Assembly (NCBI GenBank): GCA_902760845.1
Contig: CACWHX010000013.1
Coordinates: forward strand, 1 to 61,483
From: Oscillospiraceae bacterium
Lineage (GTDB): Bacteria > Bacillota > Clostridia > Oscillospirales > Oscillospiraceae
DNA length: 61,483 nt
Reading direction: 5' to 3'
The position numbers and the translations under genes are program-made. Position 1 is the stretch's first letter. Every line of letters begins with the position of its first letter. Positions 33,755 through 41,802 of this stretch are shown here, one piece after another. The notes below the pieces were generated by a model. It saw only the letters and a program-made list of their open reading frames with translations, was not told the origin of the DNA and made no database searches.

Positions 33755-34950
33755 CAGTTGGCACCTCCTTTGATCCGCTTGATCTCAATGCTTTCCACAA
33801 ACGCCTGTACGCGGGTCCGGGTCTGCCCGGCGGAGGAGTTGATGTTATACGGCCGGTCGATCGACAGGACCGGATAGCCGTAATCCTCGTGGAGCATGGT
33901 GGAGCCTGTGAGCCGCTCGTAGGCCCACGGGTCGCAGAATTTGATCTGCTGATAGAGGATGCCGTCGGCGTTGTATTCCTTTGCGAGATCGGCCACATAC
34001 TGCTTGCGGCCGTAGAACTTTTCCATGTTCATCATGCGCGCGCACTGGCAGGCGTATGTATAGTGGCGGCAGACCTGCGTCAGCGCGTCCTCGTCGTCGT
34101 TGATCGCGATGGGCTCGCGGCCGGGGAACGAGCCGAAGCAGAACCGGTCGCAGCACACGAACGCGCCTGCGTCCTCGATGAGCTTGATAAACGCCGTGTC
34201 GGAAACCTCGGAGCCCACCAGCAGGATGCGGGCGCGCCAGGGCTTTTCGTCCGGCTTGCGCGTCTTGAGCTCGGCGAGGGTCTCCTCAAGCTTGTCGATG
34301 ATGAGATACTTGGGGCAGACATATGACGCCAGCGTCAGCACGCTGAATTCATATCCGGTGATTCGGGGCTTCTCCGCCTTGCGGTATTCTCCGATGGCCC
34401 GAATCAGCTCGCACACGCGGTTGTGTTCGGCGACCGCCTTGCGGATCGCGTCGTCGGAAATATCGACGCCGTAGGTCTCGTGCAGAGGCTTGAGAATGTG
34501 GTTCTGACATTGCAGGACCAGAAGCTCTACGCCGTTTTCGTCCGACTTGAACGGGATCTCCATATTTTCATAAAAGAATTTGTCGTTGCCCTTGTCCATG
34601 GCGTGCAGCAGCTCGATGTTCTCCGCGCAGCGGTTCATCATGGTGCAGCCGTCCGGCGCGATGAGACAATCGGCAAAGTTGAAGCCGCCCTCCACCGCGC
34701 GCTCCAGCAGGGCGCGGCTCGTCTCGCACAGCAGATTCGTCATGTAGTAGCTGGCGATATCCGTGGTGCCGGTGTTCGGCGCGAACAGGCGAATCGAAAA
34801 CGTGTTGTCCAGATTCATCAGCGGCTCCGGCAGATTCTCACAGGTAAACGCGACGCAGAGCTTTCCCTCGCTTTTCGCCTTTTCGATGAGCTCGTTGTCG
34901 GCCTGCTGCAGCAGGTTTTCAAAATAGATCAGGTGCTTTAAATCTCTCAT
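33754..34950 (-). CDS. 2-hydroxyacyl-CoA dehydratase-type subunit (small)
   Basis: This 398-residue partner of the same family begins MRDLKHLIYFENLLQQADNELI. Candidate cluster cysteines are in TCENLP, DGCTMMNRC and CCDRFCFGSFPG. It is first in a three-gene unit (this, large subunit, 55-residue membrane protein) driven by a strong promoter at 35143-35171. ATG at 34950 is preferred because AGGAGGG is 11 nt upstream; TTG at 34959 is too close. Confidence 0.8.
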   Translation of the reverse strand: MRDLKHLIYFENLLQQADNELIEKAKSEGKLCVAFTCENLPEPLMNLDNTFSIRLFAPNTGTTDIASYYMTNLLCETSRALLERAVEGGFNFADCLIAPDGCTMMNRCAENIELLHAMDKGNDKFFYENMEIPFKSDENGVELLVLQCQNHILKPLHETYGVDISDDAIRKAVAEHNRVCELIRAIGEYRKAEKPRITGYEFSVLTLASYVCPKYLIIDKLEETLAELKTRKPDEKPWRARILLVGSEVSDTAFIKLIEDAGAFVCCDRFCFGSFPGREPIAINDDEDALTQVCRHYTYACQCARMMNMEKFYGRKQYVADLAKEYNADGILYQQIKFCDPWAYERLTGSTMLHEDYGYPVLSIDRPYNINSSAGQTRTRVQAFVESIEIKRIKGGAN

Positions 34951-35142
34951 ATTGCGCAAGTCCCTCCTTTTTGATGTGCAGATACCAATCCGCCGCGCCC
35001 CCCGCGCGGCGTGGCGCTTGTGCGTGGTTCCTCAGCCGCGCCCCCTTCCCAACGGTATTCGGCGCCGTACACGCGCCGCCTTGATCAATTTCTCCAAATT
35101 AATTAACATATGCTCGGAAATCCATATCATTATTGTACAAAC

Positions 35143-35171
35143 ATTATACGGCCCTGTTCAAAAGTTGTCAA
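35143..35171 (-). promoter_or_regulatory. Strong sigma-A promoter of the dehydratase unit
   Basis: On the minus strand TTGACA (35166-35171), 17-nt spacer, TATAAT (35143-35148): a consensus match at all twelve positions. Confidence 0.8.
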
Positions 35172-35397
35172 TAAAAATATGGCGTGTTTGTTATCCTACA
35201 TCACAATCAATCGGTCTCATATGGAGACGCAAAAAAGGGAGGTTCATCGAAATCGAAGGGCCCGCCGCCGGCGCTGGGGCGAAGATTTTGAACAAATGCC
35301 AGAAGGAATGTGCGCATATCCGACAGAGGAACGCGCATTTGTTCGCCGTTCGTCTCTCCGAATCCCAGCGCGTTGTGGCACAAAAAGAAAAAATTGT

Positions 35398-35423
35398 GCC
35401 GCCTGCCCGGCGGGGCAGGCGGC
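35398..35423 (-). terminator. Terminator of the TetR gene
   Basis: GCCGCCTGCCC/GGGCAGGCGGC stem. On the minus strand it is followed by ACAATTTTTTCTTTTTG, a clear T-rich tail. Confidence 0.75.
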
Positions 35424-35440
35424 GGTGAACGCGCCTCGCG

Positions 35441-36010
35441 TCAGCCGATCGCCTCGCCCAGGATGCCCAGCGCGGCGGCCGCGGAGAAGGCGCCCAGAAT
35501 CTGCTGCAGGACCTGATCCTGCGTCTCTTTCTTCCCGTGCTCCGTCCAGGTGACGAGAACGCCGATCATGACCGACGTGATGATCGACACGAAGTAATCA
35601 TACTGCACCGCGTCCTCCGCCAGGGAGCGCAGGCGCTCCAGCCGGGCGGCGCACCGGCGGAAGCTCGCGAATAAAATATCCGTTCGATGAATCTGCACGA
35701 GCGTCTCCAAAACCGCGCTGTGATCCGACCAATAGCGGAATACCTCCACGGCGAGACCGGCGCGGCCGTCCTCCGGCGCGGCGAGATGGCGCTCAAACAC
35801 CGTGTCGAACCCCTGGTCGCACAGCAGCTCCAGCACGTCCTCCAGCCGGTCAAAATTGCGGTAAAACGTCGAGCGGCTCACGCTGGAGCGCTGCTGCACG
35901 TCCGTGATCGTCAGCTTTGCAAACGGCTTTTCCTGCAAAAGCTCCAGGACGGCCGCGCAGATCAGCTCCGCCGATGTGCGGGCGCGTTTGTCGTCTTTGA
36001 TGTGGTACAT
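35441..36010 (-). CDS. TetR-family transcriptional regulator
   Basis: This 189-residue regulator has the N-terminal helix-turn-helix LTITDVQQRSSVSRSTFYRNFDRLEDVL and a helical ligand domain of the TetR_C (DUF-type) class. ATG at 36010 follows GGAGG. It is divergent from the EFR1 gene (93 nt gap) and upstream of the dehydratase promoter, so either may be its target. Confidence 0.88.
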   Translation of the reverse strand: MYHIKDDKRARTSAELICAAVLELLQEKPFAKLTITDVQQRSSVSRSTFYRNFDRLEDVLELLCDQGFDTVFERHLAAPEDGRAGLAVEVFRYWSDHSAVLETLVQIHRTDILFASFRRCAARLERLRSLAEDAVQYDYFVSIITSVMIGVLVTWTEHGKKETQDQVLQQILGAFSAAAALGILGEAIG

Positions 36011-36103
36011 CCTGGCCTCCATTGTATTATTTTTACGGGACTATTGTATGATATCCTATCTTGTGTTAAAATGCAAACAACAAATTGAAAAGGGTGTGTT
36101 CTT

Positions 36104-36886
36104 ATGAGCGAAAACATCATCTTCTGCTGGTCCGGCACCGGAAACTGCCTGGACATGGCGAAGAACATCGCGCGCGAGCTGGGCGACACGGACATCGTCA
36201 TGATGCGCACCGCGCCGGAGATCACCGACGCGCGCGGCGCGAAGCGCGTGGGCTTCGTGTTCCCATGTCACGGCGGCGGCGCGCCGGTGGATTTTCTGAA
36301 GTACGCCGAGGACATCCGGGTGGACGCCATGGCCTATAAGTTTGCTGTGAGCCAGTCCGCAAGCTATGCGGGCACGGGCCTGTATGAGCTGAATCAGCGC
36401 ATCCCGCTCGACTATTGGAAGTCTGTCCATCATCAGTGCACGTGCATCTGGCTGTTTCCGCATCAGGTGATGGTGCCGCCGATGCCCGCGAAGCTGGCGC
36501 AGAGACTGGCGGAAAAGCAGGCGAAGGCCATCGCCGCCGACGTGCGGAAGGGCGCGCGCACGCAGAAGCGGCCGCCGCGCAATCCTGTGAACGTCGCGGA
36601 GAACAAGGCGTGGCCGATGCTGGTGAAAAAGCACGCCGAGCGCTTCGCCGTGAGCGACGCCTGCATCGGCTGCGGCCAGTGCGCAAAGCTCTGCCCGCGC
36701 GGGAACATCCGCATCGAGCATGGCCGTGCCGTCATCGGCACGGACTGCATCCAGTGTCTCGGCTGCCTGCAGTACTGCCCGCAGGGCGCAATCTCTGTCG
36801 GCAGCGTCACCGACAAACGCGAGCACTACCACAATCCCAACATCACCGCCGCGGAGCTGATGGAAAAGGTCATCCACATCGGATAA
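36104..36886 (+). CDS. EFR1-family flavodoxin/ferredoxin fusion
   Basis: This protein is 260 residues. The N-terminal flavodoxin-like domain has the FMN loop SGTGNCLDMAKNIA. Two [4Fe-4S] motifs lie in the C-terminal half (CIGCGQCAKLCPRGN and CIQCLGCLQYCPQGA). Such proteins move low-potential electrons, here plausibly for the neighbouring dehydratase. AAAGGGTG precedes the ATG. Confidence 0.9.
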   Translation: MSENIIFCWSGTGNCLDMAKNIARELGDTDIVMMRTAPEITDARGAKRVGFVFPCHGGGAPVDFLKYAEDIRVDAMAYKFAVSQSASYAGTGLYELNQRIPLDYWKSVHHQCTCIWLFPHQVMVPPMPAKLAQRLAEKQAKAIAADVRKGARTQKRPPRNPVNVAENKAWPMLVKKHAERFAVSDACIGCGQCAKLCPRGNIRIEHGRAVIGTDCIQCLGCLQYCPQGAISVGSVTDKREHYHNPNITAAELMEKVIHIG

Positions 36887-36898
36887 CGCGGCCGATCC

Positions 36899-36927
36899 CG
36901 CGCGGCCTCTGAGACGGAGGCCGCGCG
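36899..36927. terminator. Terminator hairpin after the EFR1 gene
   Basis: CGCGCGGCCTC/GAGGCCGCGCG with a 7-nt loop, 12 nt past the stop codon. Confidence 0.6.
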
Positions 36928-37065
36928 GTCGCGCGCCATTGCCCGCGACGGGGGAAAGGCGCGGTTCCCGCCCGCATTTCGACAAAAAAATAACGCCTCT
37001 TGCGCGGCCGCTGCCGCAGTTGTATGATGGATAGCGACATGCATTCCGGAAAGGGGTGTCGCACC

Positions 37066-38007
37066 ATGGAGCTGACCCTTGCGCTGGCGCAGAAAATCGG
37101 AAGCCTTTCGATCATCATCGCGCTCGGGTTTCTGGCCGTGCGGCTGAAGATCATGAAGGCCGGGGACAGCAAGCCCCTGTCGCAGTTCGCGCTGTATTTT
37201 CTCACGCCGTGCGCGATGCTCGACGCATTTCAATATGAATTCACCATGGCAAAGCTCGCCGGCATGGGCGTGAGCCTGCTCGCCAGCCTGATCGTGGTCG
37301 TGGTGTTTGCCGCGCTCTCCGCAATCCTGCGGCGCGCGCTTCCGCTCACGGTGGTGGACTATACGTCGCTGGAATATCCCAATGCGGGCAACTTTATGCT
37401 GCCGCTCATTGCGAGCGCCATGGGCGGGGAGTGGGTCATCTATCTGAGCGCCTGCTTTCTTGTGATGAACGTCTTCATGTTCACGCACGGGCAGGCCGTG
37501 CTCAGCGACACCGGCAGGGTCACGCCGGCAATGATCTTCAAAAATCCCGTGATGCTCTCCATCTTCGCGGGCCTGGCCGTCTTTGTCTCCGGCTGGCACA
37601 TCCCCGGCATCGCCGGCGAATGCGTCGCGTCGCTGGGAAACATGATGGGGCCGGTGTATATGTTCACGATCGGCATGATCCTCGGCGGCGCGAATCTGAA
37701 GCGGGTGTTTCTCAACCGGAAGGCGTGGCTCATTTGCTTCGGACGGCTTGTGCTCTACCCGGTCGCGGCGATGCTGGTGCTGTGCGTGTGCGGCATTTTC
37801 CGCATCCATCCGCAGGCGCGGGAGATCATCACCATCGCCGCGCTGACCGCGGGCGCGCCCTCCGCCGTGATGGTCGTGCAGTTTACGCAGATGTTCCGCA
37901 CCGACGAGGAGGCGCAGTTCGCAAGCGCCGTGAACATCCTGTCCACCGTGCTGTGCCTGCTGACAATGCCGGGCATCGCATGGCTGTATCAAACGCTCGC
38001 ATTTTAA
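37066..38007 (+). CDS. AEC-family (auxin efflux carrier-like) permease
   Basis: This protein is 313 residues with about ten membrane helices in two inverted halves, starting MELTLALAQKIGSLSIIIALGF. Bacterial members carry malate, malonate or other carboxylates. It lies in the 2-hydroxyacid/redox island, so an organic acid is a reasonable guess. ATG at 37066 follows AAAGGGGTG. Confidence 0.85.
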   Translation: MELTLALAQKIGSLSIIIALGFLAVRLKIMKAGDSKPLSQFALYFLTPCAMLDAFQYEFTMAKLAGMGVSLLASLIVVVVFAALSAILRRALPLTVVDYTSLEYPNAGNFMLPLIASAMGGEWVIYLSACFLVMNVFMFTHGQAVLSDTGRVTPAMIFKNPVMLSIFAGLAVFVSGWHIPGIAGECVASLGNMMGPVYMFTIGMILGGANLKRVFLNRKAWLICFGRLVLYPVAAMLVLCVCGIFRIHPQAREIITIAALTAGAPSAVMVVQFTQMFRTDEEAQFASAVNILSTVLCLLTMPGIAWLYQTLAF

Positions 38008-38050
38008 AGCTGCGCATTCCCGGAGCTATGGCTCCGGGAATGCGCAGCTT
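38007..38050. terminator. 20-bp perfect hairpin after the AEC gene
   Basis: AAGCTGCGCATTCCCGGAGC pairs perfectly with 38031-38050 around a 4-nt loop. It is joined directly to a copy of the GCCTGTC element. Confidence 0.7.
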
Positions 38051-38180
38051 GTCAAAAAAGCCTCGCAGAGTTCGCGCCTGCAGGCGCGAATCGGGTCAAA
38101 TCATTTTTGCCCCGCGGCTTCGCCGTGGGGCAAAAATACTTCTCGCGGAATGGATTGCCCTCCTATCGCGAATCGCATTC
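38049..38180 (+). repeat. Structured GCCTGTC element, right-truncated copy
   Basis: It matches copy 1 from TTGTCAAAAAAG to AATCGCATTC and then stops abruptly. The TTCGCGCC/GGCGCGAA hairpin (38071-38090, loop TGCA) and the TTTTTGCCCC.../...GGGGCAAAAA hairpin are intact. Its right end overlaps the last six codons of the acetyl-CoA-synthase-like gene. Confidence 0.85.
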
Positions 38181-38912
38181 TTTTTTCGCTTTCTTCACGC
38201 CGTCTTTGCCGAAGTGAAGCTCCTTCAGGCCCTCGACCTCGTCACATACCGGCTTGAAGCTGCATGACGCGCAGTCCAGATCCTCCGGCATGCCCTCGAG
38301 GATCTTGTTCATGGTTTTGGTCACGTCGCCCACCTTCTTCGCCGTTTCCAGAAGGTGCTTGTAATCGACGTTCGGGTCGGTGACAAAAATGACGCGCACG
38401 CCCGTGATGTTCGGGTTTTTCTTATACTGCTTGATAAAGTCACAGCCGACGCTGCGGAAGGAAATGCCCTTCTTCAGCGCCTTTTTGCTCACGCGAATCT
38501 GCTCGCGGCTGCTCTCCGGCGAGACGCGCATCATGTACCCCTCGGGGAACACGTGGTATTTCACGAACTCCATGTTCTGGATGGCGTTGAACGCCTCCTG
38601 CTCGTCGTCGCTGATCTCCTTGACGCCGAGCATCACGATGCGGGCAAACGGCGTGTCGGCCTTGATGTCCTTCAGATCCGGGCCATAGAGCAGGATTTCA
38701 TCCGCCGGGACGAGGTTCGCGTCCGACGTGACGCAGGTGAAGTTCACGGCCGGCTTGCTGCCGCCGCCCAGCTCAAACGCCGCGTCGCGCATGAGCACCA
38801 GCTCACTTTCGCCCAGGTCGTTCCAGGCGTCGCGCTCGGCGTACGCCCACTTCTGCTTCGGCGCGCCGAGCATGCTCTCGGTATCCTGAATAAAGGTATT
38901 GTAAAGATTCAT
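38163..38912 (-). CDS. Orphan acetyl-CoA synthase (AcsB/CdhC)-like protein
   Basis: This 249-residue protein resembles the middle part of the CO dehydrogenase/acetyl-CoA synthase beta subunit: EILLYGPDLKDI, the segment QIRVSKKALKKGISFRSVG (about 138-156) and VIFVTDPNVDYKHLLETAKKV. It then ends in a three-cysteine motif DCASCSFKPVC (Cys 214, 217, 223) and a short basic tail. The normal cluster-A domain and Wood-Ljungdahl genes are absent. It lies 12 nt after the CooC-like ATPase gene, so a metal cofactor is likely. The last residues (ECDSR) and stop come from a repeat element. Family assignment is from memory of motif patterns. Confidence 0.55.
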   Translation of the reverse strand: MNLYNTFIQDTESMLGAPKQKWAYAERDAWNDLGESELVLMRDAAFELGGGSKPAVNFTCVTSDANLVPADEILLYGPDLKDIKADTPFARIVMLGVKEISDDEQEAFNAIQNMEFVKYHVFPEGYMMRVSPESSREQIRVSKKALKKGISFRSVGCDFIKQYKKNPNITGVRVIFVTDPNVDYKHLLETAKKVGDVTKTMNKILEGMPEDLDCASCSFKPVCDEVEGLKELHFGKDGVKKAKKECDSR

Positions 38913-38924
38913 GATCGTTCCTCC

Positions 38925-39698
38925 TCAGATAATTTCGAACGCATGGAGGGCCTCGCGCACGCCGGTCATGATGTTGGAGTCCTCCGGCAGCTCAAATACG
39001 CTCTTGCCCTGAATGTCATTGGCCGCGTGGGCCGGGTCGGTGGGGATGTACGCCAGCACCGGCACGCCCTCCACCTGGATGAGACTGTTCATCGCGGGGT
39101 CCACCACGCGATTGACGACGATGCCGACCTTTTCATACGTGATCAGCTCGTCGGCAACCTGCTTGATCTCGCGGCAGACGTTCACGCCCTTGGCGCTCTG
39201 GTCCGTGATGAGCAGCAGGTGCGTCACTTCCTCCAGCACGCGGCGGCTGATCTGCTCGATACCGGCCTCGCAGTCGATGACGACATAGTCAAAGTCGCCC
39301 GCCAGCATGCTGATGACTTCCTTCAGGTACGAATTGACGGAGCAGTAGCACCCCGCGGCCTCCGGCCGGCCGATGGCGAGGAAGGCGAAGCCGTCGCACT
39401 CGACCATCGTGTCGAAAATGCGGAAGCGCGCCTCGTTGAGCACCTCGATCGCCTGGCGGTACTCGCCGCGCTCCGAGGTCTCGATCACTTCGTTGCGGAT
39501 GTCGTCAATGGTGTGCTCGACATGGATGCCCAGCGCCGTGCTGAGACCGATGGCCGGGTCCGCGTCAATGGCGAGAATGCGCTTGCCGGGATACGCATCC
39601 ACCAGTTGACGGACGATCGCCGAGCACAGCGACGTTTTGCCGACGCCGCCCTTGCCCGCAACCGCAAGGATTTTTGCCTTGGTTTTCTTTTCTTCCAT
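38925..39698 (-). CDS. CooC/AcsF-like MinD-type ATPase (nickel-insertion family)
   Basis: This 257-residue ATPase has a deviant Walker A (AGKGGVGKTSLC), switch DADPAIGLSTAL, and the Cys-x-Cys motif GRPEAAGCYCSVN typical of CooC dimers that bind nickel or zinc. Family members load nickel into CO dehydrogenase or acetyl-CoA synthase. Its only neighbour of that kind is the orphan AcsB-like gene. ATG at 39698 is 6 nt from AGGAGGG; ATG at 39704 touches it. Confidence 0.85.
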   Translation of the reverse strand: MEEKKTKAKILAVAGKGGVGKTSLCSAIVRQLVDAYPGKRILAIDADPAIGLSTALGIHVEHTIDDIRNEVIETSERGEYRQAIEVLNEARFRIFDTMVECDGFAFLAIGRPEAAGCYCSVNSYLKEVISMLAGDFDYVVIDCEAGIEQISRRVLEEVTHLLLITDQSAKGVNVCREIKQVADELITYEKVGIVVNRVVDPAMNSLIQVEGVPVLAYIPTDPAHAANDIQGKSVFELPEDSNIMTGVREALHAFEII

Positions 39699-40026
39699 AA
39701 ACATCCCTCCTGACAGGCACGGCCGCGGCCGGCCCGTCTCTTTGCGTTATTTGCCGATATCATAGCAAAGGAATTGGTATTTGTCTGTGCGTATGTCACA
39801 AAACTAGCAAGTTTTTAATCCATTTTTTATGAACAACTTGACGACGATCATTGTTTTTTCGACAGCAGAGCGCAAGTCTGTTAAAAATTTCAGAACTTTT
39901 GAAAAAAGGATTGTCAAATGATATGCAAAGTGTTATAGTGACGGGGCCGCCGTTGGAAGGCGAGGCACAATCGCAATCGAAGGCATAATCGCAATCGTTT
40001 GTTCTGTAATCAAAGGAGGCGCCGAT
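39699..40026. other. Divergent regulatory gap, CooC unit / hydrogenase
   Basis: This is a 328-nt AT-richer gap with the hydrogenase promoter (39911-39939). The repeated AATCGCAATCG occurs near 39968-39978 and 39988-39998. No gene is supported in it. Confidence 0.4.
39911..39939 (+). promoter_or_regulatory. Sigma-A promoter of the hydrogenase gene
   Basis: TTGTCA (39911-39916), a 17-nt spacer and TATAGT (39934-39939), about 88 nt before the ATG. Confidence 0.65.
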
Positions 40027-41559
40027 ATGCGCGGAATCGAAACCGGAAAGACCCGTATTCGCCATGAAGTATTCACAGAGATTGCCCGTATGGCATACGC
40101 GGGCGGGGACTATGCGCGACAGCTGGAGGAGCTGCCGTTCAAGATCATCCCCGGTGAGATCGGCACGTATCGGGACAGTCTCTTTTTGGAGCGCGCGGTC
40201 GTCGGCGAGCGGCTGCGGCTGGCGATGGGGCTGCCGCTGCGGAAAATTTCAGAATATTCCCGTCTGTCCGAGGGCGTGGAGCAGGCGCTGGACGCGGAGA
40301 GCTACTATCAGCAGCCGCTGATTAACGTCATCAAATTTGCCTGCAACAAGTGCCCGGACAACGTCGTAACGGTCACGGATGTGTGCCAGGGCTGCCTGGA
40401 GCATCCGTGCATGGAGGTCTGCCCCAAGCACGCCATCACGCGGGAGAAGGGCAGGGCGCATATCGACCCGGAAAAGTGCGTCAAGTGCGGCCGGTGCGTG
40501 AAGGAATGCAAATTCAATGCCATCGTCCGGCTGGAGCGCCCGTGCCGCAAGGCCTGCGGCATGGACTGCATCGGCTCGGACGCGCTCGGCCGGGCGGAGA
40601 TCGACTATGAAAAGTGCACGTCCTGCGGGCAGTGCATGGTCGCCTGCCCCTTCGGCGCGATTTCCGACCGAAGCCAGATCTTCCAGACCATCAACGCCAT
40701 CAAGGCGGGCGAGGAGGTCTATGTGGCGCTCGCGCCCGCGTTCGTGGGGCAGTTCGGCGCCCAGGGCGTGCCGGAGAAAATGCGCTCCGCGTTTCAGAAG
40801 CTCGGCTTCGCGGATGTCTACGAGGTCGCCATCGGCGCGGATCTCTGCGTCATCGAGGAGGCGGCGGACTTTCTGGAGGAGGTGCCGGAGAAGCACAGCT
40901 TCATGGTCACGTCCTGCTGCCCGTCGTGGAGCGACATGGTCAAGAAGCTCTTCCCGCAGTTTGCGCAGAACATCTCCGTGGCCTATACGCCCATGGTGCT
41001 CACGGCGCGCATGATTAAGCGCATCCATCCCGACAGCAAGGTCGTATTCGTCGGGCCGTGCGACTCCAAGAAGCTGGAGGCCCGGCGCAAACGCATCCGC
41101 AGCGACGTGGACTTTGTGCTCACATTTGAAGAGGTCATGGGTATGTTTGACGCGCGCGGCATCGACGACGTGTTTTCGGGCGAGGAGACGCCGCTCAGCG
41201 AGGCCGGCCGCGACGCGCGGCGCTTCGCGGTAGCCGGCGGCGTGGCGCAGGCCGTCGTGAACGCCATTCACGACCTGGACCCCGAGCGCGAGGTCAAGGT
41301 CGCGAGCGCGGCGGGACTTGCCGACTGCCGCAAGCTGCTGCTGATGGCCAAGGCCGGAAAGTACGACGGCTATCTGCTGGAGGGCATGGCCTGCCCCGGC
41401 GGCTGCGTCAACGGCGCGGGAACGCTCTGCCAGGTTGAAAAAGCGGCCAGGGCCGTCGAGACGTTCAGCAACGAGGCGGAATTCACCTGCGCGAACGACA
41501 CGCCGTATCTGGAATACCTCCCGCTTGTTGAGGAAAAGGGGAAGATTCGGCCGCTGTAA
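40027..41559 (+). CDS. Monomeric [FeFe] hydrogenase (group B-like)
   Basis: This protein is 510 residues. An N-terminal region carries ferredoxin-type [4Fe-4S] motifs (CVKCGRCVKEC and CTSCGQCMVACPFG, with extra cysteines at 106-131 and 173-181). The H-cluster domain has TSCCPSW (295-301), GPCDSKK (343-349) and EGMACPGGC (452-460), all ligand cysteines present. It evolves or takes up H2 with ferredoxin. The length and motif wording suggest group B. Maturases are not in the window. AAAGGAGGCG precedes the ATG. Confidence 0.9.
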   Translation: MRGIETGKTRIRHEVFTEIARMAYAGGDYARQLEELPFKIIPGEIGTYRDSLFLERAVVGERLRLAMGLPLRKISEYSRLSEGVEQALDAESYYQQPLINVIKFACNKCPDNVVTVTDVCQGCLEHPCMEVCPKHAITREKGRAHIDPEKCVKCGRCVKECKFNAIVRLERPCRKACGMDCIGSDALGRAEIDYEKCTSCGQCMVACPFGAISDRSQIFQTINAIKAGEEVYVALAPAFVGQFGAQGVPEKMRSAFQKLGFADVYEVAIGADLCVIEEAADFLEEVPEKHSFMVTSCCPSWSDMVKKLFPQFAQNISVAYTPMVLTARMIKRIHPDSKVVFVGPCDSKKLEARRKRIRSDVDFVLTFEEVMGMFDARGIDDVFSGEETPLSEAGRDARRFAVAGGVAQAVVNAIHDLDPEREVKVASAAGLADCRKLLLMAKAGKYDGYLLEGMACPGGCVNGAGTLCQVEKAARAVETFSNEAEFTCANDTPYLEYLPLVEEKGKIRPL

Positions 41560-41671
41560 TACGTGCCGGCGCGGGCGGTAAGAAACGTTCGCATCCCCGG
41601 TCCGGGCGCGCGGAAAAACAATTTTGCGCCGCCGCGTCCCGTTGGGACGATCCGCTGAAAACACAAGCATC

Positions 41672-41725
41672 CCACGCGCTTATCCGGCCGCCCGCGCGGC
41701 GGCGGATCGGGCGCGTGGTTTTTTT
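41672..41725. terminator. Terminator after the hydrogenase gene
   Basis: CCACGCGC (41672-41679) pairs with GCGCGTGG (41711-41718), enclosing a G+C-rich inner stem, followed by TTTTTTT. Confidence 0.7.
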
Positions 41726-41802
41726 GCCCACGCCCCGTAAAAGACATAAACGCGCGCCCGCGTGCATATCGTTTCTGTAAACGGACGAAAGGGGGGAGCG
41801 GT

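Larger units (their letters stand above)
34951..35440. other. 490-nt regulatory gap
   Basis: It contains the dehydratase promoter, a long AT-rich stretch (35090-35215) unlike its surroundings, and the TetR terminator. No coding frame in it is supported. The ~190-nt leader between the promoter and 34950 is G+C rich and unassigned. Confidence 0.4.

Noticed and set aside
34951..35440. Possible small gene in the AT-rich gap
   Set aside because: Frames on both strands lack ribosome sites and protein-like composition.
39960..40000. AATCGCAATCG direct repeats as a CRISPR or operator array
   Set aside because: Only two short copies at 20-nt spacing, too little to support either.
41737..41770. Sigma-E promoter for spoIIP as a firm feature
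   Set aside because: Only partial match; mentioned in the gene entry but too weak to list.
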